From Tumebacillus flagellatus (GTDB lineage Bacteria > Bacillota > Bacilli > Tumebacillales > Tumebacillaceae), in assembly GCF_000714935.1 (NCBI RefSeq), contig NZ_JMIR01000005.1, positions 62,001-126,000 of the forward strand: 64,000 nt of DNA, written 5' to 3'. Both the position numbers and the translations under genes were made by a program. Positions 8,306 through 16,123 of the stretch are shown piece by piece; positions within the stretch are counted from its first letter, which is position 1; each line of letters starts with the position of its first letter. Under the pieces are notes generated by a model. That model ran no database searches and had not been told where the DNA came from. It saw only the letters and a list, made by a program, of their open reading frames with translations.

Positions 8306-8986
8306 GTGTCAGAGTGGCCGAATGTCGAAGAGATTCGCGCCAAGGTCTCGGACGTCCGCGTCCGCTCCGTCAACCCGCGCGACCCGGTTCATGTCAACAG
8401 CCACCCGGAGACCTGGCGGGTCATCGGCGTGGGGAATTCGGCGGCGGTGTTTCAGCCGAAGGAAAGTCCTGAGTTGGCGATCAAAGTGTACGCTCCCGAG
8501 TTTGCACAGGTCTGCGCGCAAGAGGCGGGGATTTACGAGCAGCTCGGGGAGAATGAGTTTTTCCCGCGGTATTACGGGCGGGGAGAGCGGTTTTTGGTGA
8601 TCGAGTACCGGGCGGGGAAGAATCTGTACGACTGCTTGGTGCAGGGTGTGGAGATTCCCGAGCAGGTGATCCATGATGTGGATACGGCGATCGAGTTTGC
8701 GAAAGAGCGGGGGTTGAACCCCTCGGATATCCATGTGAAAAACGTCCTCGTCCATGGCGGGCGAGGATTTTTGGTCGACGTGTCCGACTACCGCAACGAG
8801 GGTGATTGCAAGCGCTGGCCGGACTTGAAGGCGGCGTATTACCAGTATTACCGCGAGCTGTACCGCCCGGGCTTGACGATCCCGGCGTGGGTGCTGGAGA
8901 CGATTCGCAAGTGGTATAAGTCGCCCGAGGGCGGGTCGTCGAATATCGCGGTGTTTGCGGAGCGGATTATTCGGATGTTCTTCTAG
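8306..8986 (+). CDS. Protein kinase-like protein (YrzF-like)
   Basis: 226 residues with a small protein-kinase fold. The glycine-loop region is VIGVGNSAAVFQ, the ATP lysine lies in LAIKVYAP, and the hinge follows VIEYRAGKN. The catalytic loop reads NPSDIHVKNVLV, keeping Asp and Asn but lacking the usual HGD start, and the DFG position reads VDVSDY. This resembles the small YrzF/RIO-like kinases of Bacillus, whose role is poorly known; activity is plausible but unproven. GTG 8306 was chosen because GGAGAGGGGAGAAAG lies just upstream; an earlier in-frame ATG at 8147 would overlap the previous gene. It ends before a GC-rich terminator. Confidence 0.7.
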   Translation: MSEWPNVEEIRAKVSDVRVRSVNPRDPVHVNSHPETWRVIGVGNSAAVFQPKESPELAIKVYAPEFAQVCAQEAGIYEQLGENEFFPRYYGRGERFLVIEYRAGKNLYDCLVQGVEIPEQVIHDVDTAIEFAKERGLNPSDIHVKNVLVHGGRGFLVDVSDYRNEGDCKRWPDLKAAYYQYYRELYRPGLTIPAWVLETIRKWYKSPEGGSSNIAVFAERIIRMFF

Positions 8987-9004
8987 TCTAGCGATATTTA
9001 CCTA

Positions 9005-9105
9005 CTGAAAATTCACATAAACCGTGGTATACTCTTCTCGTAACCGTTTCTTACTCGAACAAACAATCTGGTTGAGACCCCGCCGGTGCCCGGCGGGGCT
9101 TTTTT
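9005..9105 (+). ncRNA. Possible short transcript unit: promoter-like boxes to strong terminator
   Basis: CTGAAA (9005-9010) and TATACT (9028-9033) are 17 bases apart, and a perfect 9-bp stem CCCCGCCGG / CCGGCGGGG with a T7 run follows at 9077-9105. No coding frame lies between, so a transcript of about 65 bases could arise. The hairpin may instead simply end the kinase-like gene. Only the hairpin is certain. Confidence 0.25.
9077..9105 (+). terminator. Strong intrinsic terminator
   Basis: Perfect 9-bp stem CCCCGCCGG / CCGGCGGGG, three-base loop, then seven T. Confidence 0.85.
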
Positions 9106-9164
9106 TGTTTTCCTGAACAATCAGGTGGCATTTTCTAGTCGTCTTTGCCAATGGACATGCGTGA

Positions 9165-9410
9165 AATCCCCCTTGCTGATCTTGACTGTTGGCGTCGAGA
9201 TAAAATATGGGCATCACGCCTGTTCGCGTTTGCGTAGCCGATTGGCTTGCCGCTCCTTACCGAGCCACGGCGGGTTGCGCGTACGCAGGGATGGCAGCAA
9301 AGTCTGTAAACGAAGCGGTCACGGCATTTTCGCGCCTCAGCGTGTTGCGCAAGATCACCGCCGCCACTTCGGCGCGTTTCAAGAAGGGTCGCACGCGCGT
9401 TCCTGCCTTT
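9165..9410 (-). pseudogene. Decayed S-layer homology (SLH) domain remnant
   Basis: The gap 8987-9536 has no intact gene. On the minus strand, 9260-9379 reads through KRAEVAAVILRNTL, SFTDFAAIPAYA and QPAVAR, a recognisable SLH repeat (the TRAE-like start, the F-x-D strand, the A-V helix). It then hits a stop (9257-9259). Continuing pieces in other frames read SGKPIGYANAN and PTVKISKGDF, which match the GY and F-x-P/ISRAEF parts of the next SLH unit. SLH domains hold proteins on the cell wall through pyruvylated polymer. This is a frameshifted remnant, not a functional gene. The rest of the gap shows nothing else. Confidence 0.55.
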
Positions 9411-9536
9411 CCGAAAAACTACAAAGTGTTCTCATTGTCACACGAATGTCACAACTGCGCATTGCGAAAATGCTGGAAAGGGAAGGGACGGCGACCGTCA
9501 AAAAATAAAACTTCCCGACTCGATACGTTCGGGAAG

Positions 9537-10253
9537 TTAGTCGGTCAGTTTGATCTCTCGGGAAGTCGTAGTCCAACCTTCGCCTTCAATCTCCAAGGAA
9601 TAATCGCCCGGCGCAAGGCTTGAGGGAAATTCGAGGGGGAGGTTGAAATGACCGTCCTTCGGGTGGGCGATCAGGGTCAAGAGGACGTTCTCGCCCTGTT
9701 TCAACCGCACGTTGACGCGGTCGGTGAGCCATTCATTTCCCTCCACCTGAATTTTGCGTTCACGTCCAAGGCAGGCGCTGTCGGGCACGATGAGGAGAGG
9801 AACGTCAGGCCATGTCCGGCTCATATGATCCACGTACTCATAAAGTTTTGGCGAGAGGGCAGGGTAGGCGTCGGCGCTGTCGGATGTTTGGATGAGGACA
9901 TGGTCGGGAACCGATTTGCAAGTGGTCTGAGTAGAGGAGGGGGACTGGCAGGAATACGCAAAGTCCACGTAGGTCTTGGTGCCGTCCTTCCTGACGATTG
10001 TCACCGTCGAGGGGAACGCATGTGTCGGAAAGATCAAGTTGTCGTCCTTGACCGGTTTTGCTTCGCGAATCTCCTTCAACAACTCCACGATCTGCGGACC
10101 GTCCCGGTCGGGAAACAACGGGTTCACAGAAGTGCCTTTCGGACCGCGATCGAGATACACCCATCGCACGTCAGTCAGCGGACTTGAAAACCACTGCACG
10201 CCGAAAAAAACAACCACGGCCGCCGCTGCGACTCCGGTCGCGCCCAAGACCAT
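9537..10253 (-). CDS. Membrane-anchored hypothetical protein, extracytoplasmic beta domain
   Basis: 238 residues: one hydrophobic segment (GATGVAAAAVVVFFGVQWF) then an exported domain ending in a beta-rich part (GDYSLEIEGEGWTTTSREIKL) that resembles an immunoglobulin-like fold of bacterial exported proteins. No family recognised. The only in-frame ATG (10253) sits 40 bases from the nearest ribosome site. AAGGAGG at 10294-10300 is ideally spaced for a TTG at 10284, whose frame reads LVLKK and would give a basic signal start if the run of nine A had eight. The start is therefore either weak or affected by slippage or a frameshift at 10268-10276. Confidence 0.6.
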   Translation of the reverse strand: MVLGATGVAAAAVVVFFGVQWFSSPLTDVRWVYLDRGPKGTSVNPLFPDRDGPQIVELLKEIREAKPVKDDNLIFPTHAFPSTVTIVRKDGTKTYVDFAYSCQSPSSTQTTCKSVPDHVLIQTSDSADAYPALSPKLYEYVDHMSRTWPDVPLLIVPDSACLGRERKIQVEGNEWLTDRVNVRLKQGENVLLTLIAHPKDGHFNLPLEFPSSLAPGDYSLEIEGEGWTTTSREIKLTD

Positions 10254-10267
10254 ACGATGTTTTGGTA

Positions 10268-10276
10268 TTTTTTTTT
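10268..10276 (-). repeat. Run of nine A (minus strand) between ribosome site and reading frame
   Basis: Nine T on the + strand (nine A on the coding strand) separate a well-spaced AAGGAGG/TTG start at 10284 from the frame of the 9537-10253 gene. One base fewer would join them into a protein starting LVLKKIPKHRMVLG. Confidence 0.6.
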
Positions 10277-10342
10277 AGTACCAAATGGAAACACCTCCTT
10301 GGTCTGGTAGACACAGGGAGGTGTGGGGGAGTTACTTTTTCC

Positions 10343-11191
10343 TTAGACGGTTTGCAAAAACTCGCGCACGACGCGCAGGTATTCGTCCTTCTCCTCGAAG
10401 TACGCTTTGTGCGCGCTCTCTTCAAACACATGCAGTTTCGACCCCGGCACGAGGCTTTGGTAGTATTCCAGCGTCTCCGGGCGGGTCTCGTCGTAGCGCC
10501 CGCAGAGGAACAGCGTCGGGATCTCAATTTCGTGCAGGCGGGGCGTCACATCGTACGTCTTCAAATTGCCGGTCGCGCAGAATTCGGAGGGGCCCCACAT
10601 CGTGTTGTACACGACGCCGCCGAACGGGCGGTCTGCCGGGCGTTTCGGCGATTCGACGCGGCAGAGGTGGCGCTTGTAGTATTCGGCCATCGCTTGTTGG
10701 TATTCTTCGGAGTCGGTCGTTCCTTCCGCTTCGCAGCGGGCGACCGTCTCTTGGAACTCCAGCGGGAATCGGAACAGGTGGAGCGCTTGGTCTTTCTGCC
10801 AAAGCGACGCGCTCAAGCACGGACTGGAAAAAATCACGCTCTTCACACCCTCCGGACGCGTCAACAGGTACGACGCCGCCAGCATCGTGCCCCACGAATG
10901 CCCCAAGAGGTGGACTTCCTTCAACCCCAACTGTTCGCGCACTTGGCCCAACTCTTCCACGAAACGGTCGAGGTTCCAAAGCGACAGGTCTTCCGGGCGA
11001 TCGGAATAGCCGCAGCCCAGTTGGTCGTAGATAATGACCGGCCACTTGTCCGACAGCGGCTCCAACGCCTCCAAGCCAAATCCGGTGGAACCCGGCCCGC
11101 CGTGCAAGGCGAGCAGCGGCACGCCGTTTGCCTCTCCGAAGATTTGGTAATAGACTTTGCCGCCTGTAACGTCTACATATCCTTCTCTCAT
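10343..11191 (-). CDS. Proline iminopeptidase-family alpha/beta hydrolase
   Basis: 282 residues with the alpha/beta-hydrolase layout of proline iminopeptidases: the oxyanion motif [12 protein letters not shown] near residue 30, nucleophile elbow [11 protein letters not shown] near 97, a lid region rich in aromatic residues, acid in [12 protein letters not shown] and catalytic His in [12 protein letters not shown]. Such enzymes release N-terminal proline or related residues from peptides in the cytoplasm, though the family also holds other amidases. ATG 11191 has a usable upstream AGGAG. It is a single gene, divergent from the VOC gene. Confidence 0.85.
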   Translation of the reverse strand: MREGYVDVTGGKVYYQIFGEANGVPLLALHGGPGSTGFGLEALEPLSDKWPVIIYDQLGCGYSDRPEDLSLWNLDRFVEELGQVREQLGLKEVHLLGHSWGTMLAASYLLTRPEGVKSVIFSSPCLSASLWQKDQALHLFRFPLEFQETVARCEAEGTTDSEEYQQAMAEYYKRHLCRVESPKRPADRPFGGVVYNTMWGPSEFCATGNLKTYDVTPRLHEIEIPTLFLCGRYDETRPETLEYYQSLVPGSKLHVFEESAHKAYFEEKDEYLRVVREFLQTV

Positions 11192-11332
11192 CGTTCACAC
11201 TCCTGTGGAAATGACAATATCCTTATTATACACGGAATTCTCAGAAGGTGGCAGGATCGAGAGGAAAGATGTGGAATCTACTGTATGAAAAAATAACTCC
11301 CTACAAACCCTTCAAGGAGGAACGCCACTTCA

Positions 11333-11707
11333 ATGCCTGCCAAAACTCCGATTCAAGCTCGAATCAACAACACGTTCATCCCGGTGCGCGACATCGAAAA
11401 AGCGCGTGCGTGGTACAACACTCTGTTCGGTCTCGACGGCGGCGAGATCGTCGCGGGGCATCTGTACTTCCCGCAGATGGACGGCGACGCCGGGTTCACC
11501 CTCGACACCATGCCGGTCTGGATCGGGCAGGGCGGCGAGTTCCGTCCGCTGCCGTACCCGTCCGTCTCGTTCTGGGCAGACGACATCGAAGCGGCGTACG
11601 CGTTCATGCAGGAGCACGGCATCGAGCTGGTGACCGGCATCGAGAACGGACACTGGTTCGTCTTCAAGGACCTCGACGGCAACCATTTGATGGTGTGCAG
11701 CCAATAG
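11333..11707 (+). CDS. VOC (glyoxalase/bleomycin resistance) family protein
   Basis: 124 residues with the paired beta-alpha-beta-beta-beta units of the VOC fold: NNTFIPVRDIEKARAWYNTL in the first half, YPSVSFWADDIEAAYAFMQE and WFVFKDLDGNHLMVC in the second. The Asp-Gly-Asn near the end is the typical metal-side strand. VOC proteins include glyoxalases, dioxygenases and drug-binding proteins, so the substrate cannot be told. AAGGAGGAACG precedes ATG 11333. The gene ends at a hairpin terminator. Confidence 0.85.
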   Translation: MPAKTPIQARINNTFIPVRDIEKARAWYNTLFGLDGGEIVAGHLYFPQMDGDAGFTLDTMPVWIGQGGEFRPLPYPSVSFWADDIEAAYAFMQEHGIELVTGIENGHWFVFKDLDGNHLMVCSQ

Positions 11708-11723
11708 AGAGCAGGAAACGACG

Positions 11724-11760
11724 AAGGACGCCTGGCCCGTGCGGGGAGGCGTCCTTTTTA
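11724..11760 (+). terminator. Terminator after the VOC gene
   Basis: Ten-bp stem AAGGACGCCT / AGGCGTCCTT followed by T residues. Confidence 0.8.
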
Positions 11761-11774
11761 TTAATGACCTAAAG

Positions 11775-11807
11775 AAAAAAGCCCGGTACGCGGACCGGGG
11801 CTTTTTT
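11775..11807 (-). terminator. Terminator for the minus-strand 11807-12076 gene
   Basis: AAAAAAGCCCGGT pairs with ACCGGGGCTTTTTT (one bulge); the flanking A and T runs make it usable in both directions. Confidence 0.7.
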
Positions 11808-12076
11808 CACTGTTTCGACTTGTTGTGGAAGCTGGCGAGCGTTTTGACGACTTGGCGAACGGCGTTGTAGTTTTCGGGTGTGAGGTAGTCTTGCAGTTTT
11901 TTGGGTTGAGGCTGTTGGGGCGGTAACGTCGGAGTTTGTCCATTGGGCCGAGGCGGGTCGCCAAGACGTCGTTTCACACCGCGGTGGATCATTCTGGACA
12001 TTTCATGGAAGGAGTCATGCTGCAGAATGCTCGCGGCATGTTTCGTTAATTTGAGAAAGGTATCGAAATTCATCAT
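11807..12076 (-). CDS. Hypothetical protein, 89 aa
   Basis: Residues 1-35 are predicted helical (FDTFLKLTKHAASILQHDSF), the middle is proline/glutamine-rich and likely disordered (PTLPPQQPQPKK), and the end is again helical (LTPENYNAVRQVVKTLASFH). No family recognised and no signal peptide. A terminator lies directly downstream. Two adjacent ATG codons could start it. Support is moderate: the codon pattern and terminator fit a gene, but no recognised motif is present. Confidence 0.5.
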   Translation of the reverse strand: MMNFDTFLKLTKHAASILQHDSFHEMSRMIHRGVKRRLGDPPRPNGQTPTLPPQQPQPKKLQDYLTPENYNAVRQVVKTLASFHNKSKQ

Positions 12077-12221
12077 CCATCACCCAACACATCATATTCA
12101 CCTCGTCCGAAATGTGTTTTGGTTGCTTGTACTGCTCGCGCGACTCGTTTTTCCAGCTAGGCAAATTGGAGATTTGTGGTAAACTATTACCAAACTTCAC
12201 GAACATTCAGGAGGGATTGTC

Positions 12222-12734
12222 TTGTCGAAAGAGTGGGAGATCAAAGCGGTTTCCACCCCCGGCGAACGAGATTTGGATCAACTGGCGGAGTTGCTGGTCG
12301 AAGTCGTCGGGCAGGGGGCGTCCGTGGGATTTTTGCCGCCGTTGAGCGTCGAAGCGGCGTTGCGGTATTGGCAGGGGGTCTGGTCTCCGAACGTACAGGT
12401 GTGGACGCTCTCGGAGGACGGAACGATCGTCGGCACGGTGCAACTGCATCGAGCGTCGAGCCAAAACGGAGGGCACCGCGCTGAAATCGCCAAGCTGATG
12501 GTGCATCCGAACGCGCGCGGCCGCGGGTATGCGCGCGCCCTGATGCACACGGCTGAAGAGCAAGCCCTTGCGGACGGCCGCACGCTGCTCGTCTTGGACA
12601 CGCGGGCGGGCGACCCGTCCAACAGCCTCTATCAATCTCTCGGGTTCCTCGAAGCCGGGCGCATTCCCGACTACGCGCAATCGGCGGACGGCTCCTTGCA
12701 CGAAACGGTCTACTACTATAAAAAACTGACCTGA
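12222..12734 (+). CDS. GNAT family N-acetyltransferase
   Basis: 170 residues with the GNAT acetyl-CoA fold: WTLSEDGTIVGTVQLHRAS strand pair, then AEIAKLMVHPNARGRGYARALM, whose RxxGxA-type loop binds the CoA pyrophosphate, then LLVLDTRAGDPSNSLYQSLGF. The substrate is unknown. It starts with TTG at 12222 behind AGGAGGG; no ATG is available nearby in frame. It is convergent with the VOC-like gene and shares its terminator. Confidence 0.85.
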   Translation: MSKEWEIKAVSTPGERDLDQLAELLVEVVGQGASVGFLPPLSVEAALRYWQGVWSPNVQVWTLSEDGTIVGTVQLHRASSQNGGHRAEIAKLMVHPNARGRGYARALMHTAEEQALADGRTLLVLDTRAGDPSNSLYQSLGFLEAGRIPDYAQSADGSLHETVYYYKKLT

Positions 12735-12742
12735 TCCGCAAG

Positions 12743-12768
12743 ACTCCGCCCGCACCGGCGGAGTTTTC
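12743..12768. terminator. Bidirectional terminator, GNAT / VOC genes
   Basis: Eight-bp stem ACTCCGCC / GGCGGAGT then TTTTC, between convergent genes. Confidence 0.75.
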
Positions 12769-12773
12769 TACTT

Positions 12774-13376
12774 CTACTTCTCGATCTCAAGTTTCAAACC
12801 GTGCACCGTCGCCGGGCGGTCGGTCGGAAACCACGGACGTCCTTCCTGCACCACGACGAAAACGCCGCTGGTATCCCCGTAAAACGAAAACGTGTCCGAC
12901 TCCGCTCGAAAAATTGTCGGCCATGCTTGCGCTTCCTCCGACGCAACAAACTCGGTGACGTTACGCACTGGGCGACCGACTTCCAGCAAGCGAATCCATT
13001 TGTCGGAGCTGACTTCGGTTTTTTGCGGGAGACCGAGGATTTCCACGACATTTCGCTGAGGGTCGTCAAAATAAATCTGCTCCGACGTGTGCCAGATCTG
13101 GGATTGAAACAACGTGTAGCCGTTTTTGCCCAAGAGAGGCGTGCGCTCCGTCACCCGCGCTTTCATCTCTTCAAAAAACTCTGTATTCAAAGCGAACGCA
13201 AAGTGGTAGAATGGCACATCATCGACTGTCTCTTCAAACGTCACCAACGTGGCGCCGGCCCGCACGGTAAACCGGGTTTCAGACTCCGCTTCCAAGGGCA
13301 TCTGGAGCACGTTCGTATAGAATTCTTGCATTTCGCGCACTACATTTGTGAAGAACGTGACATGACGAAATTTCAT
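12774..13376 (-). CDS. VOC family protein, two-module
   Basis: 200 residues. The first half (MKFRHVTFFTNVVREMQEFY, FALNTEFFEEMKARV, QIYFDDPQRNVVEILG) is a complete VOC module like those of glyoxalase or CppA-type proteins. The second half (IRLLEVGRPVRNVTEFV, FYGDTSGVFVVVQEGRPWFP) looks like a partial second module. Substrate unknown. ATG 13376 is preceded on the minus strand by GGAGGTATCTCC-like spacing. It is divergent from the lipoprotein gene at 13475. Confidence 0.75.
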   Translation of the reverse strand: MKFRHVTFFTNVVREMQEFYTNVLQMPLEAESETRFTVRAGATLVTFEETVDDVPFYHFAFALNTEFFEEMKARVTERTPLLGKNGYTLFQSQIWHTSEQIYFDDPQRNVVEILGLPQKTEVSSDKWIRLLEVGRPVRNVTEFVASEEAQAWPTIFRAESDTFSFYGDTSGVFVVVQEGRPWFPTDRPATVHGLKLEIEK

Positions 13377-13474
13377 GGAGATACCTCCTACAAGATTTTG
13401 GAAACTGTTTCGACGAAGATCTCAACAAAACCTTCTAAATCTGGAGAGCTAGAGAGAAAAGGGGCGGGGTTCCT

Positions 13475-14626
13475 TTGAAAAAAGCCAAATACGCACTCTT
13501 GCTGACCTGCGCCGTCGGCTTGATCTCGGCGGGTTGCGGCAACAGCGGCCAACGTGTCAGCGACAGACCGTCCGCACCGCCCGTTCAGAACGCACAGGAG
13601 CCGGAAGAAAACTACGACAACGTGCAGGTGCAGTCGAAATCCCAAGAAGACCTCGACGGACATATCAAAGTCGAATATCCGCAACTGTCGGGGCTGAAAA
13701 ACGAAACGATCCAAAAACAGATCAACGCTGACCTTGAAAAGCAGGGGAAATACAGCGACGAGACGATACACGAGATTCAAGGAACGTTGGATTACCAGAA
13801 AGAGCACCCGGAAACAGGCGGCAGCGCCGGGTACACCAGCAAATACGACGTAAAATTCCGCAAAAACAACGTGTTCAACTTCGTCTTCAACAGCTACATG
13901 GACACCGGAGGCGCGCACGGCATGCCGTTTCGGTGGTCGTACATCGTGGATGTGAAGACGGGCAAAAGTTACAACCTTCCAGACCTCTTCAAGCCCGGTT
14001 CCGGTTACCTCTACCGCTTGAGCGAGTTGGTGAAGGAACGGGACGTGAAGAAAGACCTCGATACGTTCCAACCGTTTTCCGGTGTCGAGCCTTACGACAG
14101 CGTGTATCTGACGAACGAAGGGCTGACGGTCTTCTTCCAGCCGTACGAACACGCTTCGTATGCGCAAGGATTCTTGGAGTACTCCCTGAACGCGCAGGAC
14201 TTCATCGACCTGATCAACCCCGACACGCCGTTTGCGAAACTCTGGGGCGATGTCAAGCCTGCTCGCACGAAGGAAAGCCAAGAGACGTTGGTGCGCGACC
14301 TCGTGCGCCGCTATGAAACGAATATGGTAGACGCGGTCAACGATGGGAATCTGCGTGCGGTGAAGCCGTATCTCAAACCGGGCAGCCAGCTCTACCAAGA
14401 CCAAGAAGCCCTCGTCAAGAAATTGCATGACCAAGGGATTTACGAACATCTCGTCTCGTACAACATCGACCGCATCGACGGCAATCAAGTGTATGTGACC
14501 GACACGATCGAGATTACGGAATCTGCCCAAAACGGCGGAACAACCAAGCGCACCGAGACGTACCGCTGGATCTACACGGTTGACCCGGAGGTCTTGCAAT
14601 TGACGAATCTGGCAGCTTGGAAATAA
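13475..14626 (+). CDS. Lipoprotein with DUF4163/DUF3298-like and TcaA-like C-terminal domains
   Basis: 383 residues. The start MKKAKYALLLTCAVGLISAG-C is a lipoprotein signal peptide with lipobox Cys at about residue 21. Residues about 55-250 resemble the DUF4163 plus DUF3298 (RsiV/PdaC-type) pair: NVQVQSKSQEDLDGHIKVEYP, DTGGAHGMPFRWSYIVD, SVYLTNEGLTVFFQPYEHAS. The last 110 residues, with repeated helix-strand pattern (PYLKPGSQLYQDQEALVKKL), resemble the NTF2-like end of TcaA/YvbJ proteins. It is probably a surface sensor or anti-sigma-like protein; no sigma factor gene is adjacent. TTG 13475 follows GGGGCGGGG. The next lipoprotein gene begins 16 bases on. Confidence 0.7.
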   Translation: MKKAKYALLLTCAVGLISAGCGNSGQRVSDRPSAPPVQNAQEPEENYDNVQVQSKSQEDLDGHIKVEYPQLSGLKNETIQKQINADLEKQGKYSDETIHEIQGTLDYQKEHPETGGSAGYTSKYDVKFRKNNVFNFVFNSYMDTGGAHGMPFRWSYIVDVKTGKSYNLPDLFKPGSGYLYRLSELVKERDVKKDLDTFQPFSGVEPYDSVYLTNEGLTVFFQPYEHASYAQGFLEYSLNAQDFIDLINPDTPFAKLWGDVKPARTKESQETLVRDLVRRYETNMVDAVNDGNLRAVKPYLKPGSQLYQDQEALVKKLHDQGIYEHLVSYNIDRIDGNQVYVTDTIEITESAQNGGTTKRTETYRWIYTVDPEVLQLTNLAAWK

Positions 14627-14642
14627 GGAAGGAGACAAACTC

Positions 14643-15212
14643 GTGTTCAAGTCAAAAATTCTCGCATCTTGCGCCGTGCTCTTGCTCGCCGCGGCGGCGT
14701 CCGGCTGCTCGTTGGCCAGCCAGCCGGCGACGGTCTCCAACATTGACGGCAGCGCGGTGCAATGGGCGTTTACGCAAGCGGACCAGCATCCGGATCAGGT
14801 GTTGGAGCAACAGATCAACACCGCGCAGAAAACACTGGACATCGCGATCTACTCCCTCACGGAAAAAGGCATCGTGCAAAGCATCCTCGATGCCAAGAAG
14901 CGCGGCGTCAAAGTCCGCCTGATCACCGACAAACAGCAGATGGCAGGGAAGTCGCAAGCGGAGCAGTTGAAAAACCTCGCCAAAGCGGGCATACCGATTA
15001 AGTACAACTCCCACTCCGGGCTGATGCACTTGAAAGTCAGCATCATCGACGGGACGGAGTGCACGACGGGTTCCTTCAATTACAGCAACCAAGCGTCGAC
15101 CGACAACGACGAAGTGCTGCTCGTCGTCAAGGACCCCAAAGCCACCGCCGCTTTCCAAGCCCAATTCGACCGCATGTGGAGCGATACAAAGGGATTCAAA
15201 GACTACAAATAA
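14643..15212 (+). CDS. Phospholipase D-like (Nuc family) lipoprotein
   Basis: 189 residues. A lipoprotein signal (LLLAAAASGC) with Cys near residue 22 is followed by one phospholipase D unit: LDIAIYSLTEKGIVQSI, GVKVRLITDKQQM and the HxK motif HLKVSIIDGTECTTGSFNYS, with His, Lys, Asp and Asn in place. A single HKD copy of this length matches the Nuc endonuclease-like subfamily, which acts as a dimer on DNA or phosphodiesters. It would sit on the outer face of the membrane. It starts with GTG 14643 behind GGAAGGAG and is probably co-transcribed with the preceding lipoprotein gene. Confidence 0.85.
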   Translation: MFKSKILASCAVLLLAAAASGCSLASQPATVSNIDGSAVQWAFTQADQHPDQVLEQQINTAQKTLDIAIYSLTEKGIVQSILDAKKRGVKVRLITDKQQMAGKSQAEQLKNLAKAGIPIKYNSHSGLMHLKVSIIDGTECTTGSFNYSNQASTDNDEVLLVVKDPKATAAFQAQFDRMWSDTKGFKDYK

Positions 15213-15223
15213 TAAGCGCGTGC

Positions 15224-15262
15224 AAAAAGCCCCTGTCCACACCATTGTGAGCAGGGGCTTTC
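15224..15262 (+). terminator. Terminator after the lipoprotein pair
   Basis: Stem AAAGCCCCTG / CAGGGGCTTT with a 16-base loop, followed by TTTCG. Confidence 0.7.
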
Positions 15263-15278
15263 GATGTGCCGCAAGGAC

Positions 15279-15370
15279 AGCTGATGATGCAGAGCTCATG
15301 CGTGGCAGAAATAAGTTTGCGTCACGTAAGCACGATGAGAGTGTTTCGTGCCAGGACGATGCATCAGCTG
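15279..15370. repeat. Small inverted and direct repeats in an intergenic spacer
   Basis: CAGCTGATG near 15279 recurs inverted as CATCAGCTG near 15362, and between them the motif CGTAAGCAC occurs twice (about 15325 and 15380). No gene is visible. It could be a decayed repeat or regulator site; evidence is weak. Confidence 0.3.
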
Positions 15371-15412
15371 TTTGCACACCGTAAGCACAAGATGTGCGGC
15401 ACAGATTCTTTT

Positions 15413-16006
15413 TTACTTCACGGTCACGGCTTGTCGTCCGAGTTGCTCCCAGCGCAAGCGGAACAGGTCGCGGGGGTAGTGTTCTTGGTTGCCCGTGTGC
15501 GGATCGTTGATCACGACCGCTTCGTCGGTGTACCCGACCAGCGTCATGCAATGCTCCGGCGACTGCCACTGGATCATCGTGCCCGACCCGTCGATGTCTT
15601 CCCAGAGCGTCGTCTTGCGCGGTTCCTTCAATTCAATGGTCGCCCACACGACAACCGGCCGCCCGCGGTCGATTTCCGCCAGCAACTCCTCAAACGACAG
15701 CCCCGTCACATCCAACGCCCGCCCCGGCAAAAAACGCTCCATCGTCTCGGCGATCGGCCCGTGAAACGTGCCGTAGCTTTCCTTGTCATACGGATCGCCG
15801 ATAAACGCCCGGTACGGATTGCCGCCGAGCAACTTCCCGTCCTGTTCAAACGGATTCGGCTCTTTCACCAGCGCGTCCGCCACCGTTTCTTTTTCCACGT
15901 CCACGCCCGCCCAGCAGAGCACCATCGTCAACGCCGTCGCTTCACAGCCGGTCGGAAGCACCGGATACTGCCCGATCACCGGCACGTTTTCTACAATCTT
16001 GCTCAC
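15413..16006 (-). CDS. C39-like (YvpB-type) cysteine peptidase family protein
   Basis: 197 residues with the C39_2 pattern: VPVIGQYPVLPTGCEATALTM at the start, where the Cys after TG is the expected nucleophile, a Gly-rich middle (PFEQDGKLLGGNP, AFIGDPYDKESYG), and SPEHCMTLVGYTDEAVVINDP carrying the catalytic His and Asp. No signal peptide is seen, unlike many exported relatives. The start is GTG 16006, chosen because GGAGGAAGAATTTC lies directly upstream. The open frame on this strand continues for 1.8 kb further upstream but that part is antisense to the helicase gene and not coding. Confidence 0.8.
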   Translation of the reverse strand: MSKIVENVPVIGQYPVLPTGCEATALTMVLCWAGVDVEKETVADALVKEPNPFEQDGKLLGGNPYRAFIGDPYDKESYGTFHGPIAETMERFLPGRALDVTGLSFEELLAEIDRGRPVVVWATIELKEPRKTTLWEDIDGSGTMIQWQSPEHCMTLVGYTDEAVVINDPHTGNQEHYPRDLFRLRWEQLGRQAVTVK

Positions 16007-16123
16007 GAAATTCTTCCTCCATTCTCCAAACAACGAGAGTGCCTTCTGAATTCGACGCGTATACCGCCCAGTACCTTCCACGCATACTAAGAAAAAAGCG
16101 GATGGAAAGGGGAGGGGGTTGCC

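Noticed and set aside
15279..15400. CRISPR-like repeats
   Set aside because: Only two imperfect short direct repeats and one inverted pair; no regular spacing.
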